From Flavipsychrobacter sp. (GTDB taxonomy: Bacteria; Bacteroidota; Bacteroidia; Chitinophagales; Chitinophagaceae), in contig JARLGY010000019.1 in NCBI GenBank assembly GCA_031292525.1, positions 186,001-250,000 on the forward strand: DNA of 64,000 nucleotides, in the 5' to 3' direction. Position numbers and translations under genes: made by a program. Numbering within the stretch: the stretch's first letter is position 1; each line of letters opens with the position of its first letter. Below, one piece after another: positions 36,668 through 44,462 of this stretch. Below the pieces are notes generated by a model. The model was not told the DNA's origin. It worked only from the letters and a program-made list of their open reading frames with translations, and ran no database searches.

Positions 36668-36952
36668 CAGCGACCTAAACAGATGGGTACTTATTCCATT
36701 GAAGCAATGTGATATCTCTGCTTTTAGAATGCCCATAAACAAACGAGTGCTAAATTAATTCATACAATAATCCAATTGGCATCGTCAATGTTAAAGCCAC
36801 GATTGATAATGAGTTCGTGTGTCGATAGCGTTGACGAGCCAATGGATCAAGAAGTATTACTTTATTAGAGTAAATAAATCTGCAGGAATTGTAAGTATAG
36901 CGGTTTCTATATTACGACCAGGCCTCTTCTTTATGATGAATAACGACTGGAA

Positions 36953-39900
36953 TTACATTGTCTTTACGACTTTCTCAACCTTTATTAATACCCCGTTTAT
37001 ATCCATAAATCGGAGTAGGTATAAACCTGTCGCCAATGAGCTTGTGTTGATAATCGAAGGCTTACCGGCTGTAACATCAGTATGCAGTAACAATTTACCA
37101 TCGACAGTCACTACCGAAACGCTAACTGGTACAGCAGTGCTAATATAAAGCACATCGTTTGCTGGGTTAGGATAGACGGAAATACCATAGGCGGTTGAGA
37201 TCGTGTTAACCCCTACGCCGGTTATTGATTTGATCGCCGAAGTCCCAGTGCATCCATTAGCATCTGTAACAGTAACTGTATAATCTCCATTGCTGGTTGC
37301 TGTATAAGATTGAGCATTTGCACCAGCTATTGGCGTACCACTCGTGCTCCAGCTATAGCTTGCAAATGTGCCGGTGCTCATAGTAAATCCTGTTGTTGTT
37401 ATGCTTGGTACTGGAAGTGCGTTCACGGTAATTGTTGCTGTGGCATTGCTAGTGCAGGTGCCACTTGCGACTGTATAAGTAATAATACTGGTGCCCGGTG
37501 CTACAGTTACAATGATGCCGGATGTAGCATCAATAGTAACCACTGTAGCGGTAGCGCTCGTCCATACACCACCGGTGCTAACACTCTTTAATGTGTCTAT
37601 TGCTCCTAAACAAATAGAGCTAGCACCTGTAATTACGGGTACTACTGGCAATGCATTTACGGTGATTGTTGTTGACGCACTATTGCTGCAAGAGCCACTG
37701 GTAATTGTGTAGGTCATGATACTGGTACCGGGAGCCACAGTTGTAATGATACCGGTCGCGCCGCCTATCGTCGCTACTAATGGGGTTGCACTCGTCCATA
37801 CACCGCCTGTGGTTATGCTATGCAAAGTATCCGCGGCACCCATACAAATATTCGTTGAGCCTGTTACTACAGGTGCGGCAGGCAAAGCATTTACAGTGAC
37901 AGTAGCAGTGCTGGAAGCAGGGCAAGTAGCTGAACCATTATTATAAGTAATCACCGATGTACCTGCTGCAACGCCGTTTACAAGTCCTGATGTACTGTTG
38001 ATCGTAGCGGTAGATGTTGTGCCACTGCTCCAGGTACCGCCTGTTGGCAAGGCCGACAAAGCAGTGCTGCCGCCAGCGCATAGTGCAAGCGTCCCGCTTA
38101 TAACAGGATTGATTGCGGTTCCAACGGTTACCGTAACGGTGGAGTTGTTGGTGCAGCCGTTGGTTGTCACAGTATATGTCACCGTTGCATTCCCCGCAGT
38201 GCCACCTGTAACAACCCCTGAAGATGCAGCGACACCAGCTACAGTAGCATTGCTGGTCGTCCAACTCCCACCGGAAGTAGTATTTGCAAGTGTGATCGTT
38301 CCACCTGGGCAAATTGGGCCATTACCTGTAATAGGTGCGACAGTTGGAATAGGATTAACACTCATGGTGTAATTGGCAGAACCAGATGCCGTGGTATAAG
38401 AAATAGTAACTGTGCCTGCTACTAGGCCGGTGACAACCCCTGTAGTGCTATCAACGGAAGCTACGACAGTACTGCCGCTACCGTAACTGTAACTGTAAGT
38501 TCCACCGCTCGGTGTTCCTGTAAGTGCGGCAGTGGCGCCAATGCAAACAACGTTTGGCCCGGAAAGCGTGACTCCGTTTGAAACTGTAAACTCATAGGCG
38601 CCTGCATCAGGATGCGTGGTGCTTCTCAAAGAATTTGTAATATCAGTAAGGGTGCCCACAGGCGTACCCATATTGTCGATTGTATTTACTGTGGGTATTA
38701 AATTATTAGGTGCCGGTAATGTAAAAGCCGGATTTATATTTTTACTATGGGCATCTTGTGCAGGGCTAGCTGCCTGCCATCCAGCCAGCGAGGTGTAGCC
38801 TGTGCTTCCGTCGGTATATAGGTTGTTTGTACCGGCTGTAGCCATGTAATAATCGTTATAATCCGTTGTTGGGTAAAGTGTGGCCGATGTGCTCCTGTAA
38901 ATAGCACTGCTCGCTGCCGTTCCTGATCTGGTTATATTAATAATATTGTTTTTTATGATAGAGGCCGATCCTGCAGCACTTATCAATATTCCCCTGCTAT
39001 AGCAACCAGTGGAAACAGTATTATCCGTAAGACTAATGGTATTGTGATAGAAGTTAACTGAACCAGTGCTAGCATTTTGCATAGCTATTAAATTGCTGCT
39101 GTAATTATTGATATTGAATACCGCATTGTTTTCTACTAGGGTTGTAATAGTAGGAGTAGTTACCTTTTGGTTGACCGCAATGCCATAGCATGTAGATCCG
39201 TTGAAAGAATTTGAAGCTTGCACATCGAAAAGATTATGCACCTTATTCTTAGTTATAAATGAGGCATTATTGCTACCAGAATAAATACCGTAAGAAGAAG
39301 TTCCTCCACTTGCAGGTACTTGACTACGCGTTGGTCGGGAAATATCGTTACCAGTTACAGTGAGGCTACTATCAAGTGCCGTGTAGATGCCATAGTTGTA
39401 ATAATCTTTAATTGTATTTCCTGAGATGATGTTGCCTGTGTTGTACGTAGTTGTACTGCTGCCATAGACTAAAATGCCATAGTACCCGCCGTAAACAGTA
39501 TTGTTGAGGATCGTATTGTTCGCACCGTTGTTGCCCTCAGTTAATGCTACGGTAGGCGACCCGGAAATAACAATGCCCGCAATTGAACTGCTGGATACGC
39601 TATCAAACATCTTAATGGTAGAATTTCGAATGGTGTCGTACGTGGCACCAGCGGTGAGCAGGATACCCCACGAATTAGATGTCCCCGAATAACCGTTTAC
39701 CACAAGATTATTAATGGTCATGTGGTTTGTACCATTTAGCGTAATACCTGCACAATTCGTAGAGGTACCTGCAAAACTAAGCGTATCGCCATTCCCGTTA
39801 ATAGTAATGGTGTTTGTTGCTGATGTTCCTGTAACTGCGGGGAAAATCACTTGCCCGGAATAAGTGCCCGGGTGCACATTTAATGTTACGGGTCCTGTAA

Positions 39901-40060
39901 CTCCTCCAGCCAATGCTGTCGCTGCATCAGTAAAAGAAGCAAAGTTGGTACCTGCAGTCGCCGAAGCGCTGTTGATAGTATAAACACCAGAAAGCTGGCC
40001 ACGGGCAATACCAGTAGTAGCAAGTGCCAATACAATAAGAAACAATAATTTTCTACTCAT
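36953..40060 (-). CDS. Large T9SS surface protein: beta-helix plus Big_2 repeats
   Basis: 1035 residues. Signal peptide ending near GIARGQ. Residues about 30-490 form a right-handed parallel beta-helix (repeated N-rich turns such as NTILNNTVYGGYYGILVYG and GNIISGNTIKDYYNYGIYTA), a fold common in polysaccharide-binding or -cleaving surface proteins. Residues about 500-930 hold five or more Big_2 Ig-like repeats. The tail has an Ig-like module (YSWSTSGTPIAGANAQSYTA) and a T9SS sorting domain (ISVYPNPANDVLYIST). No catalytic residues of a known lyase are evident. With its partner at 31.8 kb it brackets the two-component genes. Confidence 0.9.
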   Translation of the reverse strand: MSRKLLFLIVLALATTGIARGQLSGVYTINSASATAGTNFASFTDAATALAGGVTGPVTLNVHPGTYSGQVIFPAVTGTSATNTITINGNGDTLSFAGTSTNCAGITLNGTNHMTINNLVVNGYSGTSNSWGILLTAGATYDTIRNSTIKMFDSVSSSSIAGIVISGSPTVALTEGNNGANNTILNNTVYGGYYGILVYGSSTTTYNTGNIISGNTIKDYYNYGIYTALDSSLTVTGNDISRPTRSQVPASGGTSSYGIYSGSNNASFITKNKVHNLFDVQASNSFNGSTCYGIAVNQKVTTPTITTLVENNAVFNINNYSSNLIAMQNASTGSVNFYHNTISLTDNTVSTGCYSRGILISAAGSASIIKNNIINITRSGTAASSAIYRSTSATLYPTTDYNDYYMATAGTNNLYTDGSTGYTSLAGWQAASPAQDAHSKNINPAFTLPAPNNLIPTVNTIDNMGTPVGTLTDITNSLRSTTHPDAGAYEFTVSNGVTLSGPNVVCIGATAALTGTPSGGTYSYSYGSGSTVVASVDSTTGVVTGLVAGTVTISYTTASGSANYTMSVNPIPTVAPITGNGPICPGGTITLANTTSGGSWTTSNATVAGVAASSGVVTGGTAGNATVTYTVTTNGCTNNSTVTVTVGTAINPVISGTLALCAGGSTALSALPTGGTWSSGTTSTATINSTSGLVNGVAAGTSVITYNNGSATCPASSTATVTVNALPAAPVVTGSTNICMGAADTLHSITTGGVWTSATPLVATIGGATGIITTVAPGTSIMTYTITSGSCSNSASTTITVNALPVVPVITGASSICLGAIDTLKSVSTGGVWTSATATVVTIDATSGIIVTVAPGTSIITYTVASGTCTSNATATITVNALPVPSITTTGFTMSTGTFASYSWSTSGTPIAGANAQSYTATSNGDYTVTVTDANGCTGTSAIKSITGVGVNTISTAYGISVYPNPANDVLYISTAVPVSVSVVTVDGKLLLHTDVTAGKPSIINTSSLATGLYLLRFMDINGVLIKVEKVVKTM

Positions 40061-40265
40061 TGTGAATAATTTTTATGTTTCAAATGTAGTGCTCATGATT
40101 GCCTGAAAACAGGGGCAAATGCCCTGAATTTTCCAAACAGTTAGACAACCTAAGCATCTATTCGCAATTATTGGGGATCAAGCGGCATACTGATCCAAGA
40201 ATAAAAAACAAGACAAGAATTAATCAAGAGGTCTTTACTGAATATTTTGGATTAATTATATGAAC

Positions 40266-40288
40266 TGTTGTAGGATTGTTGTAGTAAA
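40266..40288. repeat. Paired TGTTGTA repeats near the right island end
   Basis: TGTTGTA at 40266-40272 and 40277-40283, 11 bases apart, followed after two bases by AAA; this mirrors the pair at 31544-31566. It lies about 40 bases beyond the 3' end of the intact tRNA-Leu. The rest of the 40061-40265 gap shows no feature I recognise. Confidence 0.4.
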
Positions 40289-40293
40289 GAAAA

Positions 40294-40315
40294 AGCCGAT
40301 TCCTAAGAATCGGCT
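40294..40315 (-). terminator. Terminator of tRNA-Leu
   Basis: AGCCGATTC pairs with GAATCGGCT around CTAA; on the minus strand it is followed by a run of Ts and lies 9 bases after the tRNA end. In the island model it came with the element, while the hairpin at 31341 is the older terminator. Confidence 0.75.
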
Positions 40316-40324
40316 CTAATCAAG

Positions 40325-40408
40325 TGCCCAGAACAGGAATCGAACCTGCACTACCTTGCGATAACCAGATTTTGAGTCTAGCGCGTCTACCAATTCCGCC
40401 ATCTGGGC
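40325..40408 (-). tRNA. tRNA-Leu (anticodon CAA)
   Basis: 84 bases on the minus strand. The acceptor stem GCCCAGA pairs with TCTGGGC; the D arm (GGCGGAATTGGTAGACGC), the anticodon loop CTCAAAA giving CAA, a long class II variable arm and the T loop GTTCGATTC are all present. CCA is not encoded. The 3' end is the probable integration point of the adjacent island. Confidence 0.95.
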
Positions 40409-40438
40409 AACGGGCAATTGTACCAGCCTCGCTTTCGC

Positions 40439-40969
40439 TTAGCGGGCTGCAAATCTATCAATTCTTTCCTGAATACGCAACAGGTATTTTTTTCTAAAGT
40501 AGTAATCTTTTATTTTCAGTAGTAATTCTGTTGTTTGTTCACCGCTATCGTAGCGTTGTATCAGTGGGCCTATCTCATTTTGCCAGTCATTCAGGTACCC
40601 GGTTACTGCTTCAATAGCATAGTTGCTGGGCTGGCCACTTTGGGCATTTTCCTCATATTCACTTACAGTCTCGTTTAGGTCCATCATCTCCATAAGAAAT
40701 GCTGGCGGCAAATTATATTTCTCTTCCTCTTCCAGCAGCCCATTCAGTTTCAAAACATAGGCCATTGTCCTGTCAGGGTCGTTAAACGTTTTATAAGCAT
40801 CGTTATTAAGAGCAGCCATGCGTAGGGCTTCCGCACGCTCATGCATCGGCGCCTGGGCAAAACGGTCTGGGTGCCACGTACGGCTTAGTTCATAATACTT
40901 GGCTTTTACCCGCGCAGCTACTGGATTAAAGCTTTGTGGCAAATTGTATAATTCAAAATGATTGGTCAT
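40439..40969 (-). CDS. hscB: Fe-S cluster assembly co-chaperone HscB
   Basis: 176 residues. An N-terminal J domain with the HPD motif at 33-35 (TWHPDRFAQ) and a C-terminal three-helix domain (about 95-176) for binding the scaffold protein. It stimulates the HscA chaperone ATPase during Fe-S cluster transfer from IscU. The genes for its partners are not in the window. It is divergent from the dehydrogenase gene, whose promoter lies over its start codon. Confidence 0.9.
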   Translation of the reverse strand: MTNHFELYNLPQSFNPVAARVKAKYYELSRTWHPDRFAQAPMHERAEALRMAALNNDAYKTFNDPDRTMAYVLKLNGLLEEEEKYNLPPAFLMEMMDLNETVSEYEENAQSGQPSNYAIEAVTGYLNDWQNEIGPLIQRYDSGEQTTELLLKIKDYYFRKKYLLRIQERIDRFAAR

Positions 40970-40991
40970 GCAAACGAGTGCGTTATATTTG
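40961..40991 (+). promoter_or_regulatory. Bacteroidota-type promoter for the lysine/alanine dehydrogenase gene
   Basis: ATTG at 40961-40964, then 19 bases, then TATATTTG at 40984-40991, close to the TTTG-N19-TAnnTTTG consensus. The start codon lies 16 bases later, so the leader is very short. The -33 part overlaps the hscB start codon on the other strand. Confidence 0.6.
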
Positions 40992-41007
40992 GCTAAAATT
41001 AGTAAAG

Positions 41008-42213
41008 ATGCTCCGTATAGGGCTGATAAAAGAAAGAAAATCGCATCCTGATAATCGCGTAGCGCTTACCCCGGCACAGTGCGCCCATATCTGCCGCACT
41101 TTTCAAGATATAGAGATCGTAGCAGAGCCATCTCTCTTACGGTGCTTTACTGATGATGAATACAGGGCAGAGGGCATTCCGGTTACTGAAGATTTATCTC
41201 AATGCAATATACTGCTCGGCGTAAAAGAAGTACCTTCTACGTACCTGCTATATGGAAAAACTTATTTCTTTTTTTCCCACACAAAGAAAAAACAGCCTTA
41301 TAACCGCGAAATGATGCACGCACTCATAAAGCAGCACATACGTATGATAGACTATGAGTGCCTCACCCACCCGGATGAGCAGCGCATTTTGGGCTTTGGC
41401 CTATATGCAGGTATAGTAGGTGCGCACAATGGATTGTTAGCGTATGGCAATAAAACCGGGTCATATTCCCTACCCTCTGCACATCGTATAGGCAGTTACG
41501 ATGGGGTAATTACAGCATACGGCCGTCAAAAACTTCCCAATTTAAAAATTGCTATAACAGGTAGTGGAAAGGTGGCTGCAGGTATAATAGACGTTATGAC
41601 ACGGCTGGATATAGAACCCGTAGAACCGGCAGATTTCCTCACACACCAATACCAATACCCTGTATATACACACTTGAAAGGCGGTGCACTCTATGCGCGT
41701 AAAGACAATGACTTATTTCATAGGGATGATTTTCACGCTAATCCCGAAGCCTATAAATGCCTCTTCACTAATTTTGTCAACCAGACAGACATATTGATGA
41801 ATGGCATTTATTGGGAAGAAGATATTGCCCGCTTATTTGATGCGAAAGATATTCAACGCAACGATTGGCGTATAAGTGTTATTGCAGACATCACATGCGA
41901 TATAAATGGCTCAGTACCCATAAACCAAGGTGCAAGTATTATAGAAGATCCCGTATATGGTATAAATCGCAAAACGTTACAAAAAGCACAGCCTTACCTG
42001 CCATTATCCGAAACTGTTGATGTAATGGCTGTTGATAACCTACCCAACGAGTTACCTCGCGATGCATCTGAATATTTTGGTCTTCACTTCGAAAAATATA
42101 TAATAGAAGAACTCCTCAAAGATCATAGCGATATATTGGCACGTGCCACCATATGCAAGGACGGGCAACTTACTCCTCCCTATACTTACATGGCCGACTA
42201 TGCATATGAATAG
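41008..42213 (+). CDS. NAD-dependent amino-acid dehydrogenase, saccharopine/alanine dehydrogenase-like
   Basis: About 401 residues. The frame is open to 40936 but the family begins at MLRIGLIKERKSHPDNRVALTP, the alanine dehydrogenase/transhydrogenase N-terminal motif. The NAD loop near residue 192 is AITGSGKVAAGIIDVM, close to the usual GxGxxG. The segments YFFFSHTKKKQPYN, DYECLTHPDEQRILGFG and DITCDINGSVP match lysine-forming saccharopine dehydrogenases more than true alanine dehydrogenases. The reaction is probably reductive or oxidative cleavage of an amino-acid adduct, but which one is uncertain. Confidence 0.78.
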   Translation: MLRIGLIKERKSHPDNRVALTPAQCAHICRTFQDIEIVAEPSLLRCFTDDEYRAEGIPVTEDLSQCNILLGVKEVPSTYLLYGKTYFFFSHTKKKQPYNREMMHALIKQHIRMIDYECLTHPDEQRILGFGLYAGIVGAHNGLLAYGNKTGSYSLPSAHRIGSYDGVITAYGRQKLPNLKIAITGSGKVAAGIIDVMTRLDIEPVEPADFLTHQYQYPVYTHLKGGALYARKDNDLFHRDDFHANPEAYKCLFTNFVNQTDILMNGIYWEEDIARLFDAKDIQRNDWRISVIADITCDINGSVPINQGASIIEDPVYGINRKTLQKAQPYLPLSETVDVMAVDNLPNELPRDASEYFGLHFEKYIIEELLKDHSDILARATICKDGQLTPPYTYMADYAYE

Positions 42214-42215
42214 CG

Positions 42216-43130
42216 CTACGCTAGCAGTTGTTTCACGGCCTCATCAATGGTGGGGTATTGAAAGGTGAAACCTGAGCTCAAAATCTTATTTGCGCTTACG
42301 GTGCAGCTTTTCAGTACCTCTACGCTCATTTCACCCAGCATTACCTTCAATGCCGTTTCTGGTACATACACAGGTAACGCAAGCCCTCTTTTGTTGCGCC
42401 CTATCGTCTTCATTAATTCTTTATTAGTTACGGGGTTGGGTGCTACAGCATTGTATATACCCTTGTTCTTTTCATGCTCAAGGTTATAAACTATCATGTG
42501 GCAGAGGTCATCTACATGTATCCAGCTTACCATCTGTTTCCCGGTTCCTAATATCGGCATGGCCCCATAGCGTGTGGGTTTTTCAAATTCCGGGAAAGCA
42601 CCGCTTTCTTTACCCAACACTATTCCAAAACGAAGTATAACAGTACGCATTAGGTCTTGTGCTGCTTTCGCCTCATTTTCCCAACGTTCACAGGTTATGG
42701 ATAAGAAGTCTGTATAATGCAGCTCGTCTTCTTTAAATGGTATCACTCCGGTTCTGTCTGGCCCATAAAAACCCGTTGCCGATGCAGATATTAATACCTT
42801 ACAGTTATGCGCATGTGTTTTTAACTCATGTACAAGATAATGAGTGCCATTAACACGGCTATTTATTATTTCTTCTTTTCTTTTATCGCTCCATCTTTTA
42901 TCAGCAATCCCTGCGCCTGCCAGGTGTACCATGGCGTCTATCGCCTCAAGAGCCCCATGGTCGCACTTTTTATGCTCAGCATCCAATAAGGCATATCTTA
43001 TCTGCTCACTTTGATTTCCCTTTTCAGGGCTGCGGGTAAAAATTATAACTTTATATCCCTTATTAATGAGGATTGAAGTAAGATGTTTACCTATAAATCC
43101 CGTCCCGCCAGTTATACCTATCGTTTTCAT
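42216..43130 (-). CDS. TIGR01777-family NAD-dependent epimerase (YfcH/SulA-like)
   Basis: About 304 residues of a short-chain extended dehydrogenase. The Rossmann motif [13 protein letters not shown] opens the protein, [14 protein letters not shown] and [12 protein letters not shown] follow, and the C-terminal domain ([33 protein letters not shown]) is the DUF1731 signature of this family. Function is not established beyond likely nucleotide-sugar or related epimerase chemistry. Start at 43130 preferred over 43139 because MKTIGITGG is the conserved opening. Confidence 0.87.
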   Translation of the reverse strand: MKTIGITGGTGFIGKHLTSILINKGYKVIIFTRSPEKGNQSEQIRYALLDAEHKKCDHGALEAIDAMVHLAGAGIADKRWSDKRKEEIINSRVNGTHYLVHELKTHAHNCKVLISASATGFYGPDRTGVIPFKEDELHYTDFLSITCERWENEAKAAQDLMRTVILRFGIVLGKESGAFPEFEKPTRYGAMPILGTGKQMVSWIHVDDLCHMIVYNLEHEKNKGIYNAVAPNPVTNKELMKTIGRNKRGLALPVYVPETALKVMLGEMSVEVLKSCTVSANKILSSGFTFQYPTIDEAVKQLLA

Positions 43131-43263
43131 GTACGCCAAATCACTTTTCTTGCATTAAAAGTATGCCATATCAGCATGTATAACAGCAATACAGTAAATC
43201 AGTTCAGTTATATTAACGTTATAAAAAATATTGCGGAATGCGTTCTTGTACCAAAATCCTTAG

Positions 43264-44148
43264 CTACTCTTCTTCTGCATGCAATACTATATGGCCATGA
43301 AATTTTCGGGTTGCAACGTCATAATGATCGCCCGAAGACATGATATGTACAATAATATTTTCAACAGATATGGGTTGACTAAGCTCAATATCACCTATAT
43401 TATTATAATCTATCAGCTTCCCATCTACAATGGTTACACTCCCGCTACCTATTGCCTTTAGTTCCGTACCATGGGTCACAACAACACCGGTATCCTCCCC
43501 TAGTCCAATCCCAATGGCACCTGGGTTTGCAGCCACCGCTTGCGCCAGGCGATTAAATCGGCCTCTTTTATCAAAATGCGAGTCAATGATCACATTTGCC
43601 ATCAGCCCTAACCCTGTAGTTAATTTCACTTCTCCTTTAAGGCTGGCCTTTGCTGCGTTGCCTTCATATATCATGGTACCGCTCATAGCCATAGCCCCGG
43701 CACTGGTACCTGCTATTACAAAGTGCTCATCAGTATACCTCTTCTTCATTATCTCTAAAAACTCCGTACCGCCCAAAATAGAGGTAAGCCTTAATTGGTT
43801 ACCCCCTGTTATCATGATGCAATCACACGTTTTCAATTGCTCCAGGTATGCTGGGTTGCTTGCGTCTTCGCGAGTGCGTATCCGTATGTGGCTTATTTTG
43901 TTACATCCCAGCTTACTGAAGGCATCCTTATAGTTATCAAAAACCTCATCAGGGATAGTTGAGGCAGTGGTCAGCACCAGCACTTCTGGCTGCAAATGCT
44001 CATTTTCCTTAACAAGGTGAACAATATTGCTCAGTATGCCCAGTTCAAAAAAACTCAGTTTGTTACGTTCTATTATACCTTTTTCCAGGTCTGTGCCTTT
44101 ATCCTCTGCACCGCCTACAGAAACTAAATAACCTTTCGGATCAGCCAA
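43264..44148 (-). CDS. cphB: Cyanophycinase
   Basis: 294 residues of the S51 peptidase family. The nucleophile is Ser149 in VIAGTSAGAMAMSG; MITGGNQLRL, DSHFDKRGRFNRLAQAV and GIGLGEDTGVVV are further family motifs. It cuts the polymer multi-L-arginyl-poly-L-aspartate into beta-Asp-Arg dipeptides. There is no signal peptide, which fits intracellular storage use, unlike secreted CphE forms. It is divergent from cyanophycin synthetase across a 314-base shared region, so storage and mobilisation are encoded together. Confidence 0.93.
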   Translation of the reverse strand: MADPKGYLVSVGGAEDKGTDLEKGIIERNKLSFFELGILSNIVHLVKENEHLQPEVLVLTTASTIPDEVFDNYKDAFSKLGCNKISHIRIRTREDASNPAYLEQLKTCDCIMITGGNQLRLTSILGGTEFLEIMKKRYTDEHFVIAGTSAGAMAMSGTMIYEGNAAKASLKGEVKLTTGLGLMANVIIDSHFDKRGRFNRLAQAVAANPGAIGIGLGEDTGVVVTHGTELKAIGSGSVTIVDGKLIDYNNIGDIELSQPISVENIIVHIMSSGDHYDVATRKFHGHIVLHAEEE

Positions 44149-44462
44149 ATTAAATAACAGTTTAGTAATGAAAACTTAATCTGCAAAAATATTGTTTTTT
44201 CATTTTGCCCAGCGATTTAATAAAATTTATTAATTTAGGAAGCTTGACAATATAAATGCCTGCAAATGGCGCAAATATTTTTCTTTAATCAACAGCTATA
44301 GTGTTCTTTAAATGCTGTTTTTCTAGGCGTAATATCTGCGAATAGACGCCTGTTGTTTCATTGCTATTCGTTTTTTACTGTATAGAGAAGAGGGAATAGC
44401 CTCGGTGAAAGTTTTTTATAGTTCCATTTTTTTAATACCCCTAAATAAGCAAAGTTGACTAC
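44149..44462. promoter_or_regulatory. Shared region between cyanophycinase and cyanophycin synthetase genes
   Basis: An AT-rich 314-base gap that must contain promoters for both divergent genes. Two hairpins lie in tandem: AACAGC/GCTGTT at 44291-44319 and AGGCGT/ACGCCT at 44325-44351, in what would be the synthetase leader. No clear TAnnTTTG element is seen for either gene. The hairpins might attenuate the synthetase message, but this is speculative. Confidence 0.35.

Noticed and set aside
36760-36846. Short minus-strand coding relic (28 codons, INRGFNIDDANWIIV) between the response regulator and the beta-helix protein gene
   Set aside because: Protein-like tail, but no start codon, too short for a family call and no supporting context.
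37300-38400. Long plus-strand frames over the Big_2 protein gene
   Set aside because: They are antisense to the repeat-rich minus-strand gene and have no signals of their own.
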